NCBI GenBank assembly: GCA_963971285.1
Contig: OZ020250.1
Span: 13,004,499-13,068,498, forward strand
DNA: 64,000 nt
Direction: 5' to 3'
From: Astropecten irregularis
Taxonomy: Eukaryota; Echinodermata; Asteroidea; Paxillosida; Astropectinidae
The position numbers and the translations under genes were made by a program. This document shows positions 12,418-27,400 of the stretch, in pieces. Positions within the stretch are counted from its first letter, which is position 1; the number at the start of each line of letters is the position of its first letter. The notes under the pieces are model-generated. The model saw only the letters and a program-made list of their open reading frames with translations. It made no database searches and was not told the DNA's origin.

Positions 12418-15400
12418 GTTTGTAACATTATTTTTTGTTTTATTTATATCTGTTTTGTTGTGATGTACATTTTAAGATGAAAAGACCTGACTGCATTTGA
12501 TGTGATTTCTGTTGGGTGTGCCCTTGACTGACACTGGGTTAAAGGTACTATCATACTTTGGTAACATACGGAAACAGAAATCTTCAAAGATTAACGTATA
12601 ACTTACAGGGTATAAAGGTGGTGATAAATAGTTCTGCCTGAAATGCTGTATTTATCCAGAAAAGAGTAAAACCATTGACCAAAATTATTTTTGATCTTTT
12701 TTAAGATCAAATATTAAAAAGAAAAGACTTAAGAAATACTGTGGCCGTTTTTCACTATTTTCTCAAAAGGTGGGTACCGTATGGGACAGAAACTTTGACA
12801 GATGACTGTTACTGTATCTGCCTTGATATTTTTGCCCATTAATCTGTATTTCTTTGACAAAAACCAAAGTACATGTATGATATTACCTTTAAAGACAGTA
12901 CCATGCATTTACATGTACACACATGTAGGTCACTGGTACAGCATGCAAGCAGCCCGTGCATTTGTGATTTCTCTAAAGATGGCAGCAAAGGGCATTAATG
13001 CATTTAAGGTCTGTTGACGAAGAATGGATTGAAATCTTCTTCCAGTGTATGCCCTTTCGGCTTTCCCCTTGACACCTTTCCCATCAACCTATTCCTGAGT
13101 CTTTCACAATTGATCTCTTTGTGGGGTAGGCCTATGACACACATGTACATGCACTTCAAATTCTGGAAATGTTGAATACAAAAATTAAGTTTTAATCCAT
13201 TTTCATTTAGCAACGTCACAAAGTCTGTGGCCCTTTGGGCCTGTTTGTTTTGCACATGAGATCCATGGTCTGCAAATCCACGTCCCATGCAGGATACGCT
13301 AAAATGGGATCTGGATCAGCAGGATCTCGTGTGCGAAATAAGCAGGGGCCAATTTCATAGAGCTGCTTAGCACAAAAAATTGCTTAGCACAAAAATGACT
13401 TGTCCATCAAAACAAACCACCATTTGTCGTGAAAATTTGTTGGTCAGCAAACAACAGCCAAAGAACAATTGCAAATTGGTTGTAAATCCTGTTTTTATTA
13501 AGACAGAAATGTCATGTGTCGTGAATTTTTGTGCTAAGCAGCTCTATGAAATTGGCCCCTGGGTCTTTGTCACTGAATGCCAATTAAACCAAAGACAAAC
13601 CCAACAAAATTCCAAGACATCCAATTGCTCATGGTTTATAGTTCAGAATGTTCTTGTTTGATCTGTAAAAAGAATTCAAGATTTTGCTTAGTGTGGGAGA
13701 CTTGTACACCTTTATTGTGGAACAAGAGATTCTGAAAGGGCCTGGTTGTTATCTCAATCTAATGTCTAGATGTGTATATTATGTTCCCTAAGATGTATTA
13801 GTTTTATCAAATATTTCTTGGAATACAGTGTATATTACAAACTCTGATAAGATCTGGAGCACGTATTAAGTTCCATCCATTGTATTAATATAAAGTGAAA
13901 TTTGACATCAGTTTCATGCAGCACAATAGTTGTGCTATAAAACTGTCATTCAAACAAAATTAATTACATGCATGGAAAGCAAGCACTGATTTAAAAATCT
14001 GTAAGTCCTTTTGCAAATGTTTCTCATTTGCATATATGTAGGTCCATAAAATATGCCAATAGATTGAGTATTTGTATTTATTTATTTGTTTTCTTATTTG
14101 TAGAGTGTTTTGTGAATTGGGCTGTAACAAATTATCCAGAAATCAGGCTTATACGGTAAATTGGGAAATGGATTTTGCATGAATGATTATCAAGAAAAAG
14201 AAGGAAAAAACCTGCAAATTTGTTTACAAACGTATACATCTCCCCTAATGAAATCTGATATAGATTGGCTTTAAAATGGAATCGTCGCCATAAACAAAAC
14301 AAGAAAACAACAACAACATAGATCCAAATTATGACCTGTTTTGCACCCTATCGAGTTTCAGGCGACCCATTTTGTGAATTAGACTGATCATAAGGGCGAT
14401 GGGCGACACATCTCCTGGCAGGGCGCTTCTTCCCCTGAATGGATTGCGGTGCTTGTTCAGAGTACATCGGGCTCGGTTTATTATTCCGACCGTATCAGTC
14501 CAACCAAGCGGTCAGCCTGGGCAAGCTGCACTCTCTCTCTCGCGTCCTCTCTACCCTCGTCAACATATTTTGACCCACATACAAGTGCACGGTGGATGTG
14601 GTGTCCCTTCCGTGTCCCCTAATGGACCATCGTTCCTCCATTGCTGAGATTACGGCAACGCGATCCACCACCATCGCCCAGTAAACACGCTGTACATTAC
14701 AGTCTTATAACCGCCATGCTCATGCACTGTCATGTCTAGCATAATACCTTTAACAGATACACTGACCGGCTTCATGTTGTTTTTACTTCATGAATATAAA
14801 GATGGCACACTATTTTCCAGTGGATGTTTTGCCATCACTTGGTGTTCCATAAAAAGCAGACGATAATCCAAATTAAAAATGTTTGTTTGTCTTTGAGACA
14901 AAATTCAAAGGAATAATTTAGTTTTCATCTAATGCGATGATTCAAGTTTCCATGGCAATGGCTTAGAGGGCACTCATTACATATGATTTTTTATAGAAAA
15001 ACAAATCTCATTGTACATGTAAGTGACCTTAAGTGGTTTTTTTTTTTCTTATAATTTTTTTAGTTCCCAATCAGATTCATTCTATGGAGATGATATGAAT
15101 TTTTCAACAGCGCTAAGCTAAGCCTTAAGGCGGTAGTTTGCATAGATGTGTACATATCATATACATGTACATACATATTATATGCCATTGGGATGTGAAG
15201 ACACTATTCATATTCTAATGCCAGTAGATGCAACCACATTTTAAGTGAGACTGCAATACCTGTAATGGCAAAGACAATTGATCTCTTGTTGATTGACAAG
15301 GAACGTGTTCCCTACGATGAAAACCAAATTGATGAATGACGAGAAAAAAAGACAAGAATTCCAGAACCTTTTAAGTAAAAATCGAGTGGTTTTTTATATT

Positions 15401-18400
15401 TGTGACTTGATTGGAAGCACGTGCAGTGCTATTATGGATTTTGGGGGACAAATGGGTGTAGCCATTTCGATTTTATCGGTCTGCATTCCCATTATTGGGT
15501 TCTTTGTCACTGCACCATGGATCGCGAAAACCGTATCCTGTTGTTATGTCCTTAATCGTTGCCGTGTAGACATGGCATCAGTGACATGGCAGCCCACATT
15601 TGGGAGAAGATTACCTTACCCTTTGGGCTGCTGAATAGTTGGAATTCATTTTTTTTTAAACCACCTTTTGCATAATTTGCTGACAAAATAAAAGGAAAAG
15701 AAAAACTTGGATCCCATCTCCCTTGTAATTTCATATCATGATTGCTGATTTCTGGAACTTTTTTTCTAAAATTATGAAGGGACCTGATTCCACTTTTTGT
15801 TTTCTTTTTCTTATTTTCTTGTTTTCTGTCTTTCTTTTTTTTAAACCAACCAAACTCATTGATCGTTGTGTAGAAGTATTCACGACAAAATCTGTTAATG
15901 GGTCGACCAAATTTGGCTTGCGCTAGAAAACACGGGCAACCAAATATTTAATTTGCGGTGCGTGTCCCCTGCACAATTTACATGCAAATTGCAAAGGGGA
16001 CAGGAAGCCTGAAAGATATGGCCAGACGCTAGCCCCTCTGGCCAAGGAATAGATGCATGCCATTATTAAGCTGAAGGAATTAGCAGCAGACTCCTTTTCA
16101 TGCAATGCCGCAAACCGCAGTACCCCCCTAAACTTTGGCTGTGTTAAAGCTAGACTTTGATGTATGCGTGTTTGATGTGATAAAAGATTACCGGTAAGAT
16201 GTACAACCTTTCCAATGACCCAGCTTTTTTCACATTTTATTCTTTTTTTGCATCGTCAATTTACTCAATTATCAGTCCACCGTCTTGCATTATTTATCGT
16301 GGAATTACATGAATTTCAAAACTTTTCTGGATGTGAAATCATGAAAACTGCCTGAATTTTGCTCAAGGCGTCAGAAGCTTGCTTGACCAGACAGTGAACT
16401 GAATAAAATCTCTGGTTCTGTCCAAAATTCTCTTTTTTCGATTTCAAAGGAGTTGTTAGTGTAGCATTAAACTTCCATCTCTCATTGCATCTCTATCTAT
16501 CAGTGCAGTGCCTTGAATTGTATTCAAAGTACATGGACATGTAGGTCAACCATGACTCAGTTCTCTTTCCATGGACGAGCCTATAAGATTAAAGCTGGAA
16601 ATTTTGTTGTCTTTGAACCCCATTCGGTTCTCCTAAATTGTTCCATTCAATTTAGTTTCAAAGGAAAATACTCAAATTGTGACAATTCCTCAGTATCATT
16701 TGATTGTACATTTGGAATCTTTGATTTTTTTAGTACAGTCGCATTGCTGAATTTGTTTGTTGAATTCTTGTCATTTTTGGTCAAGTGCTTAATTCCCTTT
16801 AGCATTTATAATATGAACTGCCAAAGATTGGTGAGACAAACATGACCACACTGTATGGTGTATTAAATGGCAATATTACATGTATGTACCTTGGGTTTAC
16901 CAGTGTGAACCCAGAGCACCGTATAGCCATGGTTGCCATGGAAATGCCATGGTGATACCAGGATTCATTTTTAAGGAAAGGTCACTCACATGTAGAGCTT
17001 TGTTGTATAGTTCATGGTCGTCCTCATATGAGGTGCATGTACAGTATATGTACATCAAAGCCAGAATATGCAATCTCATCACATATTTCTGTATTAATTT
17101 GCAGCACAATGTTATCATTTTGGTTTATGTTTTTCATTTTTTCCAGGAGATTACATGTACAGTTAAGATTGATTTCATTCTATTTTGAAGCACAGAGAAC
17201 ATAAATGCATTAATTATAATTTTGTATTAATAATACATTATAATTACATGTATGTATTAATTACCTTCATTGACTTTCCACATTATAGAAATTAATCATG
17301 ATTCACAATGCACACTTTATGCGAAATTCAGTTCGTAAATAAGTTCGATGAATTGTACAAAAATTGTGCAAAATACGCCCACACAAACCTCAGGCTCAGA
17401 AACCTGTGTCTTCATACATGTCATAGATGAATACAATTAGTCCATAAATAGTACGTGACTACGTGTTCGTGTACGTTATGTAGAGTGATACTCAGGATAT
17501 GAAATGAAAGTAAGAAGAAAAAATTATATAATTTATATTAATCCTCGTTTGCCATGAAAAAGTGGTTTTTAACTTTTGTGCACCAAATATAAAAAAAATG
17601 AAAAGGAATGGGGTAGTAATCATGCTAAATGGATTATTTAATCAATGTATGACTTTTAATTGATAAAAGAAATGAATTCTGGGTTTTTCTTACATTTTCG
17701 TTCATATTTTGAACATCCATTTTTAAATCATTAAAGTGTTGAGCTTATTTCCCTTTAATCATCACAAACTAGGCCGTAAATAATCAAAGCCTTTGGTTGT
17801 GTTTCATTTTAATTTATTAGAATGGAACTAAAACAAAACATAAAATGAGAATTTTAAATCAACTGATTAAAAAAAAGTAAAATTGACAAAAGGGCGAAGT
17901 CCCATTTGTCAACAGACCAAGGGAACGAAATTGCCCGGAAAAGCAACAGAGTACTGTGATTAGAATGGACAATCTCAATGCACTCCTGCGAGGGAAACTA
18001 ATTCAGTAAGGAATTTGCAATTCACATAAACCGAGAGGAATGAAAGAAGGAAAAAAAACCTGAAAAGACATAAAAGTGAGTAAAATATTGCCCTGTACGT
18101 CATGTTGGACGATGACGTGTTTTGTTTTGTTCTTTTTTTTTCCATCTCCTTTTTATTTTGTATAATAGAAAGGCTTTAATTGAATGTGGGTAAAATGTGA
18201 CCAATGTGTGTGACGTACATGATTTGAATGAGAAGCCCGACTTGCGGGTCTGATTTCTCGGCCATTGATTGTGTTCAAGTTTGAAATCGAGATGATTTCA
18301 GGAATTGCCAGCCCCCGACCAGTGGCTATAAAATGTCACGCATTGTGGGCTGTCTTTTTTTCGCCAACTAGCCCCGGACAAAATCTGATTCCTTCCCTCC

Positions 18401-21400
18401 ATGTTTCTTTCTGTATGAGCCTCCCCCTCCTTTTTCACCTCACAGACCATTCTGTTTACTTTTCATAAGGAATGCTGGGGTTATTTTAGAATTGAATGGT
18501 TGTCAAGGGGAATGTTGATTTAGGAGTCAGTGAAGTATATGCCGTGGTGCGCACATGAAAAGCATTATGTTAATTTGGTACGTACAGTAGCGAGTTACCA
18601 CGCTCTGAAGGGACGCATAGTCCACTCCCCTCTGGAGTATATGTGTGTACCAGCTTAAAGGTAATATCATACTTTGGTTTTTATCAAAGAAATGCAGATT
18701 CAAGGGTAAAAATATCAAGACAGATACAGTAACAGTCATTTGTGAAAATTCCAGTCCCATACGGTCCCCACTTTCTGAGAAAACAATGAAAAACGGCCAC
18801 AGTATTTCTTATGTCTTTTCTCTTTTATATTATCTTTAAAAGATAAAAAATAATTTGGGTCGCTGGTTGTACACTTTTCTTCATAAATACAGCATTTCAG
18901 GCAGAAAAACGTTAATGGTATGTTTCTACCATCACCATCTTTATACCCTGTAAGATATAGGTAAATCTATGAAGATTTCTGTTTTGCTATGCTACCGAAG
19001 TATGATACTACCTTTAAAAGAATTGAGGTAAAAATTCAATACACTTCAGCTTTAAGGATGATGCATGATTAGAAATGAAAAAAAAAACGAAAGAAAACAA
19101 GATGAGAGAAAAGGCTCATGAGGCAATCACTGCAGCTTGCTGACGAAGCATGACGCCTTTTACAGAGTGCAATGAGCTTCATGCTCGGGTAATGCCACTC
19201 TAACATTCTGACGTCAGACTGTCAACCAAAAAAAAAACACGTTCCTTGTGATCAGATGGTGGAAGAGAAAAACAAAAATAAGCTAGAAACAAAAACAACC
19301 TTCAGACCTGAGAACGTGGTGAAGTGACTTTGCAGCGGCCGTGATTGTTTTGCACACGGATTCTTTGTAGTGACTAGAATTCCAGGGGTTTTTATTTATG
19401 GCTGCTGTTCGTTGGACAAGATGTGGATGACTAGGATCTGTGCCTGACAGACAAAGATCTGTCTCATTTCAACCTTCACCTTGTAATAAATCACCTCAAG
19501 TATCTGTGCATATTTGGATCGTGTTGAAAAATTAGAGGCACCATGAATTGAACAATTGTAAGGCCAACTTGTTCTCACCATTAATTAGCATAAAACCGGT
19601 ATAAGTCTAACTAAGAATTGGTACTAAGGGAGACTTTGCACTAAAAATGAAGGTTTTTTCCCTTGATAATAAGAAACCCAGCAGAACCAAATTTGGACAA
19701 AGGTTTTGGAGTACGAGGATTCCCCTGCAAAAAAAAAACTTTTCCAATAATACAATTCTTTCTATTTTTCAAGAAAAAAAATTGGGACGACACAAATACA
19801 GCCTAATAAAGCATTTTTTCGTAAAAACTGTCGTCCTATTCCAGAATTATGTGAAATAATGATAATTTAAATATAAATAGCATTTCATATTAATTAAAAA
19901 TCACACCATAAAAGCATAAGAATGTATCTGTGACAAATATAGCTCTTGATTTAAAAAAATATTCAATAGGCCTGATAAAATTATATGTGTACATACCAAA
20001 TTAATATACAACATTGCAGAAATTATACCAAAAATTAAGTAGTTACCACAGAGGGTTTAATGGCACAATGTACAATTAATTGTACATGTATAGAGGGTGT
20101 GCAGTTACGTGATCAGGATGCCATTTTGGACGGCAACGCTGTACACATGTCTAATGCACGTACGTACAGTGTATGTAACCCACATGTGTTCGCGTAGCTT
20201 GCAAATCAACCGAACGCGTACGCAGACGCAGAAGTGCGTGCATATAATGATGCTGTCCGGTACGTACGCGTGCGCGCATACGCGATGTGCGTGCGTACGC
20301 GTGCCGTCCAAAATGGCCGATAAGCTGTCAAGTGACGTCACATGCACGCTCTCTATAGGCCCTACATGCTTTTTTTCTATTTAAGCTAATACTAGGCTGT
20401 TTTAATATCTACAATGTGTATATGTTATCTCACAGTATGGGATGTGCTCTTCATATGGCCAGTGGATGAAGGAAACACACTAAGAATTAAATTGGAAATG
20501 TAAAACAAAAATTAACATACACACACTGCGGTGAAATCTTGAACAACTGCCTTTTCAAAAAACAAGTGAGTCAGAGAAATATGGCCACCTTTTCAGACAA
20601 CCCAGTTTGTGCACAAATTAGTGGAGAGAACGACATCACATTATAACTATTTCCCAGAAAGGCGTTTAGAGCATGGGCTGGTTAGAATGTGACATTAGTA
20701 TAAATTTGGGGCTCTCTCAGTACTTCCTCTTCCTAATGTACACAATTTAATATGAGGGACCTTATAATTTGAAAATTCATTTTAAAAAGCACCCAAATTT
20801 GTAAGAGCCACAAGATGTGGAAGAGTAAACAGTCAGTGGCACACAACAGACATTGCATTCAAGTAATTATAATATTCCTATTAAAGGTAATATCATACTT
20901 TGGTTCAGTTATCAAAGATATACAGATTCATGGGCAAAAATATAGGATGATACAGTAACAGTCATCTGTGAAAATTTCAGTCCCATACGGTGTCCACTTT
21001 TTGAGAAAACAGTGAAAAACGGCCACAGTATTTCTTAAGTCTTTCCTCTTTTAATTTTGATCTTTTAAAAGATCAAAAAGATTTTTGGTCGTTGTTTTAC
21101 TAATTTCTGGATAAATACACCATTTCAGGCGGAAAAATTGTAACCGTATGTTTCTACCACCACCATCTTCATACCCTGTACTGTAAATTATACATAAATC
21201 TGTGAACATTTCTGTTTTGGTGTCTTACCAAAGTATAATACAACCTTAAAAGTACATGGAAATTCACAGGACATTGATAGCCTTATAAAAGATTGAAAAA
21301 AAATATCCATTGTATACTAATGATATGCAGTGTATAAAGTGAATGACTTTAACACAAGGAGGATTACCCTACATGATTTACATACCATATGAAAATCATC

Positions 21401-24400
21401 ATTATATTTCTGTGAATTCAATCATTTTCTGTTATTTTGATTAATCAAGGGCCGTTTTCATGGAGCTGTTAAGCACAAAAAAAATTGCTAAGGACAAAAA
21501 GCCAAGCTTGCTCAATAAAACAAACCACCATCACACCATTAAAATGTCCATATGATAATCATGGTCAGCAAACAGCCAAAGAATAATCACAAGTGATACA
21601 TAACACATGGAAATTTGGTAGTTAATCCTGTTTTTATCAAGACAGAAATTTCATGGTTACCAAATTTTTGTGCTAAGCAGGGATTGAAATTGGCCCCATG
21701 TCGTGAATGGACAGTATGCAAATGATGCTACCCAATCCCGTTTTTAACATGTAGAATGTTGTGTATTTTGCAGAGGACAGAAAGCTGTTTGTGGGCATGC
21801 TGAACAAGCACCACTCTGACGAAGACGTGAGGGCCATGTTCAGCCGGTTTGGCAAGATTGACGAGTGCACGGTTCTACGCGATGCTAATGGGGTCAGCAG
21901 GGGTGAGTAATAACTCAACTGCTCTGCTGGGTACCAGCGTGGTACTGCTGCTGCTGTCATTATTATACCAGCAGGACCTTGAACACATCAGTTGTAATTG
22001 TAGGTTCATTGTTAATTGTTAAAGCACTCAGTCTTTAAGTCTTAGGAGAATTTCTTCTTCTTTTTTTCTCCACGTTTTGTGCCATAGTCCAGGTTAGTTG
22101 AAAAGATTATTTGTTAAATTCATCCGATAAACATGCTTTCATACCCCAAGTCATAGAATTAATTTTTGTATTGCAAACAAAAATTTATCTGATTTAGATA
22201 TTTAAGGTCTCTGTGGATGTAGCTTAGCAAGTCAGAGTCTTAATTTCAATCATCAAATAACCACAAGGGAAACTGACGGGATTGATTTTAAGTCATTGAA
22301 AAGTAAACACAGAAATATCGAGTGGAGCAGAATTCAAACCAATGACCTCTGGAATACCGTACTGGCATTGTTACCAAATCAATTGTTCTTATTGTACAAG
22401 AATTTTAGTTTTTTTAATCAGTTCAGAAAGGCAATTCAGAAATGTAGTATAATTTTGATATAGAACGTACACCATGTAGGTACATGTAGCTGTCTTTGGA
22501 ATGGACGTGGTTTTGCGGATAGCATGAATTGTTTAATTTGATGTTGCAATCAGTGTGAACTGATCATCTTTTCCCTCCTGGGTACAGCAAGAGCATTTTA
22601 CTGGTGGGAACCGTCTGGTCCCTTTAGAAACCAGCTCCTGGCATTCTGAATCAGAATTATCCACACGGTGCAGGTGCATCACAAATGAAACATGCTATCA
22701 TTATTTTTATCTCAGGCTCCATGTTAAGCCTAAAAGGTATAGTACAGGATTGGGACTCACTTTGAAAAAAAAAAGATTCATACCCAAAAAACATAAATAA
22801 CGCAAAACATAGATTGTTCACTCACCGTGAGAAAGTTTATTTATTCGTGCATTTTATAGAATGCTTGGAGTTAGGATGGCCTGTTTCTATCCTATTAGCA
22901 TCTTTCTCAAAGGCTGAAAGACAAGAGGATAAGAACGTGCAAGTTAAGATGCACATAAATGGATGAGAGGATCAGGACAAAGAGGGTCAGAGTGACCAGG
23001 CAGGATAAGGGTAGGCAAGTGTGGTCAGGGGAAGGGGACAAAGGGGCTTATGGGATAGTTAAGATCAAATATGGGCTATAGCAAAGGGGTGAGGACCCAT
23101 AGGGCTGTGGGTATGGGAACAGGGGTGATTAATGGATATTGGAGCCATGGGGTATATTTCCCTCTGTCATTACGGCTATCATGGAGAAAACTGCATTATG
23201 CATCTCAGAATGCATTTATTATCAGCTGATTTCCATAGCAGACAAAGGCATTGAAATTCTGCACTACAGAAATATGCATAAATTCATACACAGCCAGAAA
23301 CCGCTGTTTGTTTCTGCCAAACACGAGCCATTTGATGAAATTTACACTGTTTACATTACAATTAATACATTTTGCAAAGTGTATTGGACTGGAATGAAGG
23401 TTGAAGTAACTAATCAATGTTTCGTTCTATTTTCATTCCTTAAAAAATTGATAAAAAACACCTACAGTACATGTTTAATGTAAAAAAAAAAAAATGAATT
23501 TGCCTTATTTGACTGAAGATTGGAACTTATTTTGTTTAATAATTTCAGGTTAATTCTGCTCTTCTCAATGAATTGAAGATCGTACTTTCCCATGTGTTGC
23601 TGTGGGAAAACAAAATTGAAAGAGGCTTGGGTGGGATATGAACCCATGACCAATGATGTCTAGTATAGTATCGGAGTCCGACCAGCTTGAGCATATGAGA
23701 TACATGTAGCTAGATCAATTTAAATAATGAATGTTGGCAGTGCTTTCGGGCGTGGGGGAGAGTGGACCCCAGTCGCGTGTAATAATCTACCAAGTGCCAT
23801 TAATACAGTCTTCATGACATGACAACTCTTCTTTCTTTTCATTTTGTCTTGGTCATGCAGGATGCGCATTCATCAAGTTCAATTGCCGAAAGGAAGCACT
23901 AGCTGCCATTAACAACATTAATGGCACCGTGTCCATGCCAGTAAGTGCTCCGCTCTTAGAAACTCTTCTTCAATTTTTGTCTCGATAATTTTTTAGAAGA
24001 TTGTATGATGACTTGTGTCAGTGAGATGCAAATGTGCAGTTAAGCGTGGTCACACTGGACATGGCGGCAGATAGACTTCTAGTCTTAATGGTTCTCCCTG
24101 ATGACAGTATCAGAGTTTCCTGCTGTGATGATAATAACACAGTAGAATGCCACTATAACAAACACGCTGGGATCCACAGAAATTGTCCGTTATAGTGCTC
24201 GTTCGTTGTAGTGAACATTACAGGGGTCAAAATTAAAAGTGGTCTGTTGGCCACCAAAAACAGTCATCGTGCCACTGATTTGAGGAACAATGCCAGTGCT
24301 GTCCACTGGCCCTGCGGGCCACCGAGAGACTGGAGTTAATTTCGACCCCTGGAACAATGTTCAGGAGGCCCATACATTGTTCACAAAGATTGGGAGCCAA

Positions 24401-27400
24401 GGATGATGTTCGGTATAGCCAAATGTTCGGTATAGCGGTGTTTGTTATAGCGGCGTTCCACTGTAATGGGTGCATTAGTTTGTCAATCAACGAACCTTTC
24501 AGCGTGCAGCTACCACAGCCACATGTGCTTGCATTTTGCCTCTTCTCTCAAAATATACTTAAACTATGGTAACTACATTTATTTTTCATATGGACAATGA
24601 AAATAGAAAACCAACCAACCGTGAGGAGTAGTGTTCTGAAACTGTTAAATGATGCATCCCATCTACATTATTGAGTCTCAATCATGCGACCTCCATTCTT
24701 CAAGTCTTAAATGTGAACAATTGTCTTTTATACAGGGATCGTCCACTGGCCTCGTGGTCAAGTTTGCTGATACCGAGAAGGAGAGGCAGATGCGTCGCAT
24801 GCAGCAGTCTGTACCAGCCGGACCAGTGTCAGGATTCTTCAGTCCTACACTGTCTATCACTCCTATGGGTGCAGGACTAGGAGCCTACGGTGCATATGCA
24901 CAGGCAGTGAGTCACTGACAGACATATACAGACAAAGTTATACACCGACCCGATGGCGCAACATACCATCCGCCATTATTGCAGTGTCCCCACCCGCCTT
25001 TTGTCCGGCATACGCTCAGCTGCACTCTATATCGCAGGGTGTATGTCCCATGATTAGGAGGACGTACACACTGTAGTATAGAGTACGGCGGAACGTAAAT
25101 TCTTTTGTTGCCGGACAAAAGGCGGGCGGGGACACCGCAGTGATCCTACCTCCATGGTTGTGCCGTCAGATTGGTCTATAATGGGGTTGGGTCACTTGTC
25201 AGTCTCAGAAAAAGCAAGGAAATATCCAGTTATCTGAACACAAGCTTTGAGTGGCACCCTCTTTTGATTACAAAAAAAAACTCTGGTGGTTTTTTTTTGG
25301 TCTGCATGCGCTATAACTCCGGCTCGGTATGTGGCATGCGATTTATTCCTGATAGGAACATGAACTTAGAAGAATATTTGACACGGACAACATCTCCCGG
25401 ATTTCCCTACTGGTCTTTTGCTCATGATTAGCTTTCTGGCTTCCCAGATTTCAATAAAAAATTATTTGGCAGTGTACAAAATAATGTACGGAGAAACTAC
25501 GGACACCACCACAATTTGGTTTTAATAAAAAGAGGGCGCCACTCAAAAACGTACGTCCGGATTACTGTATACAAGCATTTTTTTTTTTAAAGGTAGTATC
25601 ATACTTTGGTAAGAGACCAAAACAGAAATGTTCACAGATTTACGTATAACTTACAGAGTATGAAGATGGTTGTGGTAGAAACATACTGTTGAAATTTGTC
25701 CACCTGAAATGGTGTATTTATCCAGAAATTAGTAAAACAACGACCGAAAATCTTTTTGATCTTTTAAAAGATCAAAAATAAAAGAGAAAACACTTATGAA
25801 ATACTGTGGCCGTTTTTCGCTGTTTTCTCAAAAAGTGGGCAACGTATGGGACTGAAATTTTCACAGATTACTTTTACTGTATCTTCCTTGATATTTTTGC
25901 CCACGAATCTGTATTTCTTTGACAAAAACCAAAGTATGATAGCACCTTTAAGTAATTGAAAGGTGGACAAAGAGAAATTGACCGGAGTGGGATTCGAACC
26001 TGCGACCTCCTGAATACTGCTCTACCATCTGAGCTATTTAGCTCTTTGTTGGTGTTGTCCCAAATAGTCAATTAGATGTAGTGATTCCCCCTACCCCTAT
26101 ATGAATTGATAGTGATTGTGTTTTGGTTAAGTTTATGCAGCAACAGGCGGCATTAATGGCATGTGGACAGACCATGGCGACGGCCTACATGAATCCGATG
26201 ACCGCCGCACTCTCAGCAGCACAGGTCCAGCAGATGAACGCCGTAGCCGCTGCCAACGGCTTCACAGCAGGAACCACCACGATGACTCCTACCGCTAGTG
26301 ACTTTGCATGTAAGATATATTTCCCTTCAACGGAAACCTTCTTTTGTCTGGGTGTGGAAACTCTGTCCAAATTCACTGCTGGGAAGGATTAGAACCAGGG
26401 TCTCTGAACGAAAAGAAATGTAGTTCCGTGCTAATCTGAACAATTTGGTCCATTGGCAAATGGTTAATCGTGCATACATCTTCTTTTTTCATAATTATGC
26501 TTAGTTGAGCTAGGACAATTTAACTGATGAACAGGGGCCAATTTCATAGAGATGCTTAGCACAAAAAATTGCTCAGCTTAAAGATGTCTTGCCCAATAAA
26601 ACAAACCACCCTTGAAAATTCAATTTGATGTTCATGGTCAGCGAACAACATCCAAAGAACAATTGCAAATGATACACAACACATTGAAATTTGGTTGTTA
26701 ATCTGTTTTTATTAAGGCAGAAATGTCATGCTTAGCGATCTTTTGTGCTAAGCAGCTCTATGAAATTGGCCCCTGGGGTCGATTTCACGAAGCCCTAAGA
26801 TCAATCATAACTCAAGATACGAAGGATAACCAATCGTATCCTATGTGGGGCTGCAATGCATGATACATCCCACGATTGATAGAAAGTTACGATGAGTTTG
26901 GTGAAATCGACCCCTTTTCTTCAAGCTGGGGGTCTCTTGATCAACGTACCAGGGCTCTGTCATCTGAGATATCCAGCCCCATGAAGGGGCCTTCCTGTAG
27001 TCAACTATCTCTGCGGTGAGACTCACAAACCATGTAACCTAGCTATACTAGCAGGCAGCAGCCCTACCATCAAAGCTATCCAGCTCTATGATAGGGCTTC
27101 CCTGTTGTCAAATTAAGTATCAAATTGTAGCAGTCAGTAGCTACAGGAATCCATTACATTACACTCAAGAAGTTGTAAACCAGCCATGAAAGTTTCAAGA
27201 TCACAGCGAATGATATTCAAATGACTGTGGATCGACTTCTTTGTTTCCTGTTGCTAGTTGCTACTCCAGGGACCGGTCAAGCTACTGTGAACTGTACGAC
27301 TCCATCCCTGCCGTCCCCCACCATGCCGACCTACACCATGGCTCTACCAGCCAACGGTCAGAACAGCGAAGCTGTCTACACCAATGGCATACACCAGTAC

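Larger units (their letters stand above)
12418..21773 (+). other. CELF4-like: CELF intron before RRM2
   Basis: Holds MITE A2 (12539-12892), family G/D pair (13239-13560), MITE A3 (18655-19017), the CpG-rich element (20096-20352), MITE A4 (20881-21249) and family D copy 2 (21449-21697). Between them, 13561-18654 has no gene I can support; frames at 14399-14647, 15293-15634 and 16513-16845 lack domain signatures. About 14340-14700 is GC-richer than its surroundings. Confidence 0.75.

Noticed and set aside
15293-15634. 113-codon frame with hydrophobic stretches
   Set aside because: No family resemblance, no splice or promoter context, T-rich composition; consistent with chance.
16513-16845. 110-codon frame on the plus strand
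   Set aside because: Phe/Ser-rich translation of T-rich intron; no domain.
25874-26071. 65-codon frame on the minus strand
   Set aside because: It runs through MITE A5 and the tRNA-derived SINE.
27221-27269. ATG and hydrophobic leader-like sequence ([14 protein letters not shown]) as a signal peptide start
   Set aside because: It is intron in frame with the linker exon by chance; a good acceptor at 27269 and CELF homology begin after it.
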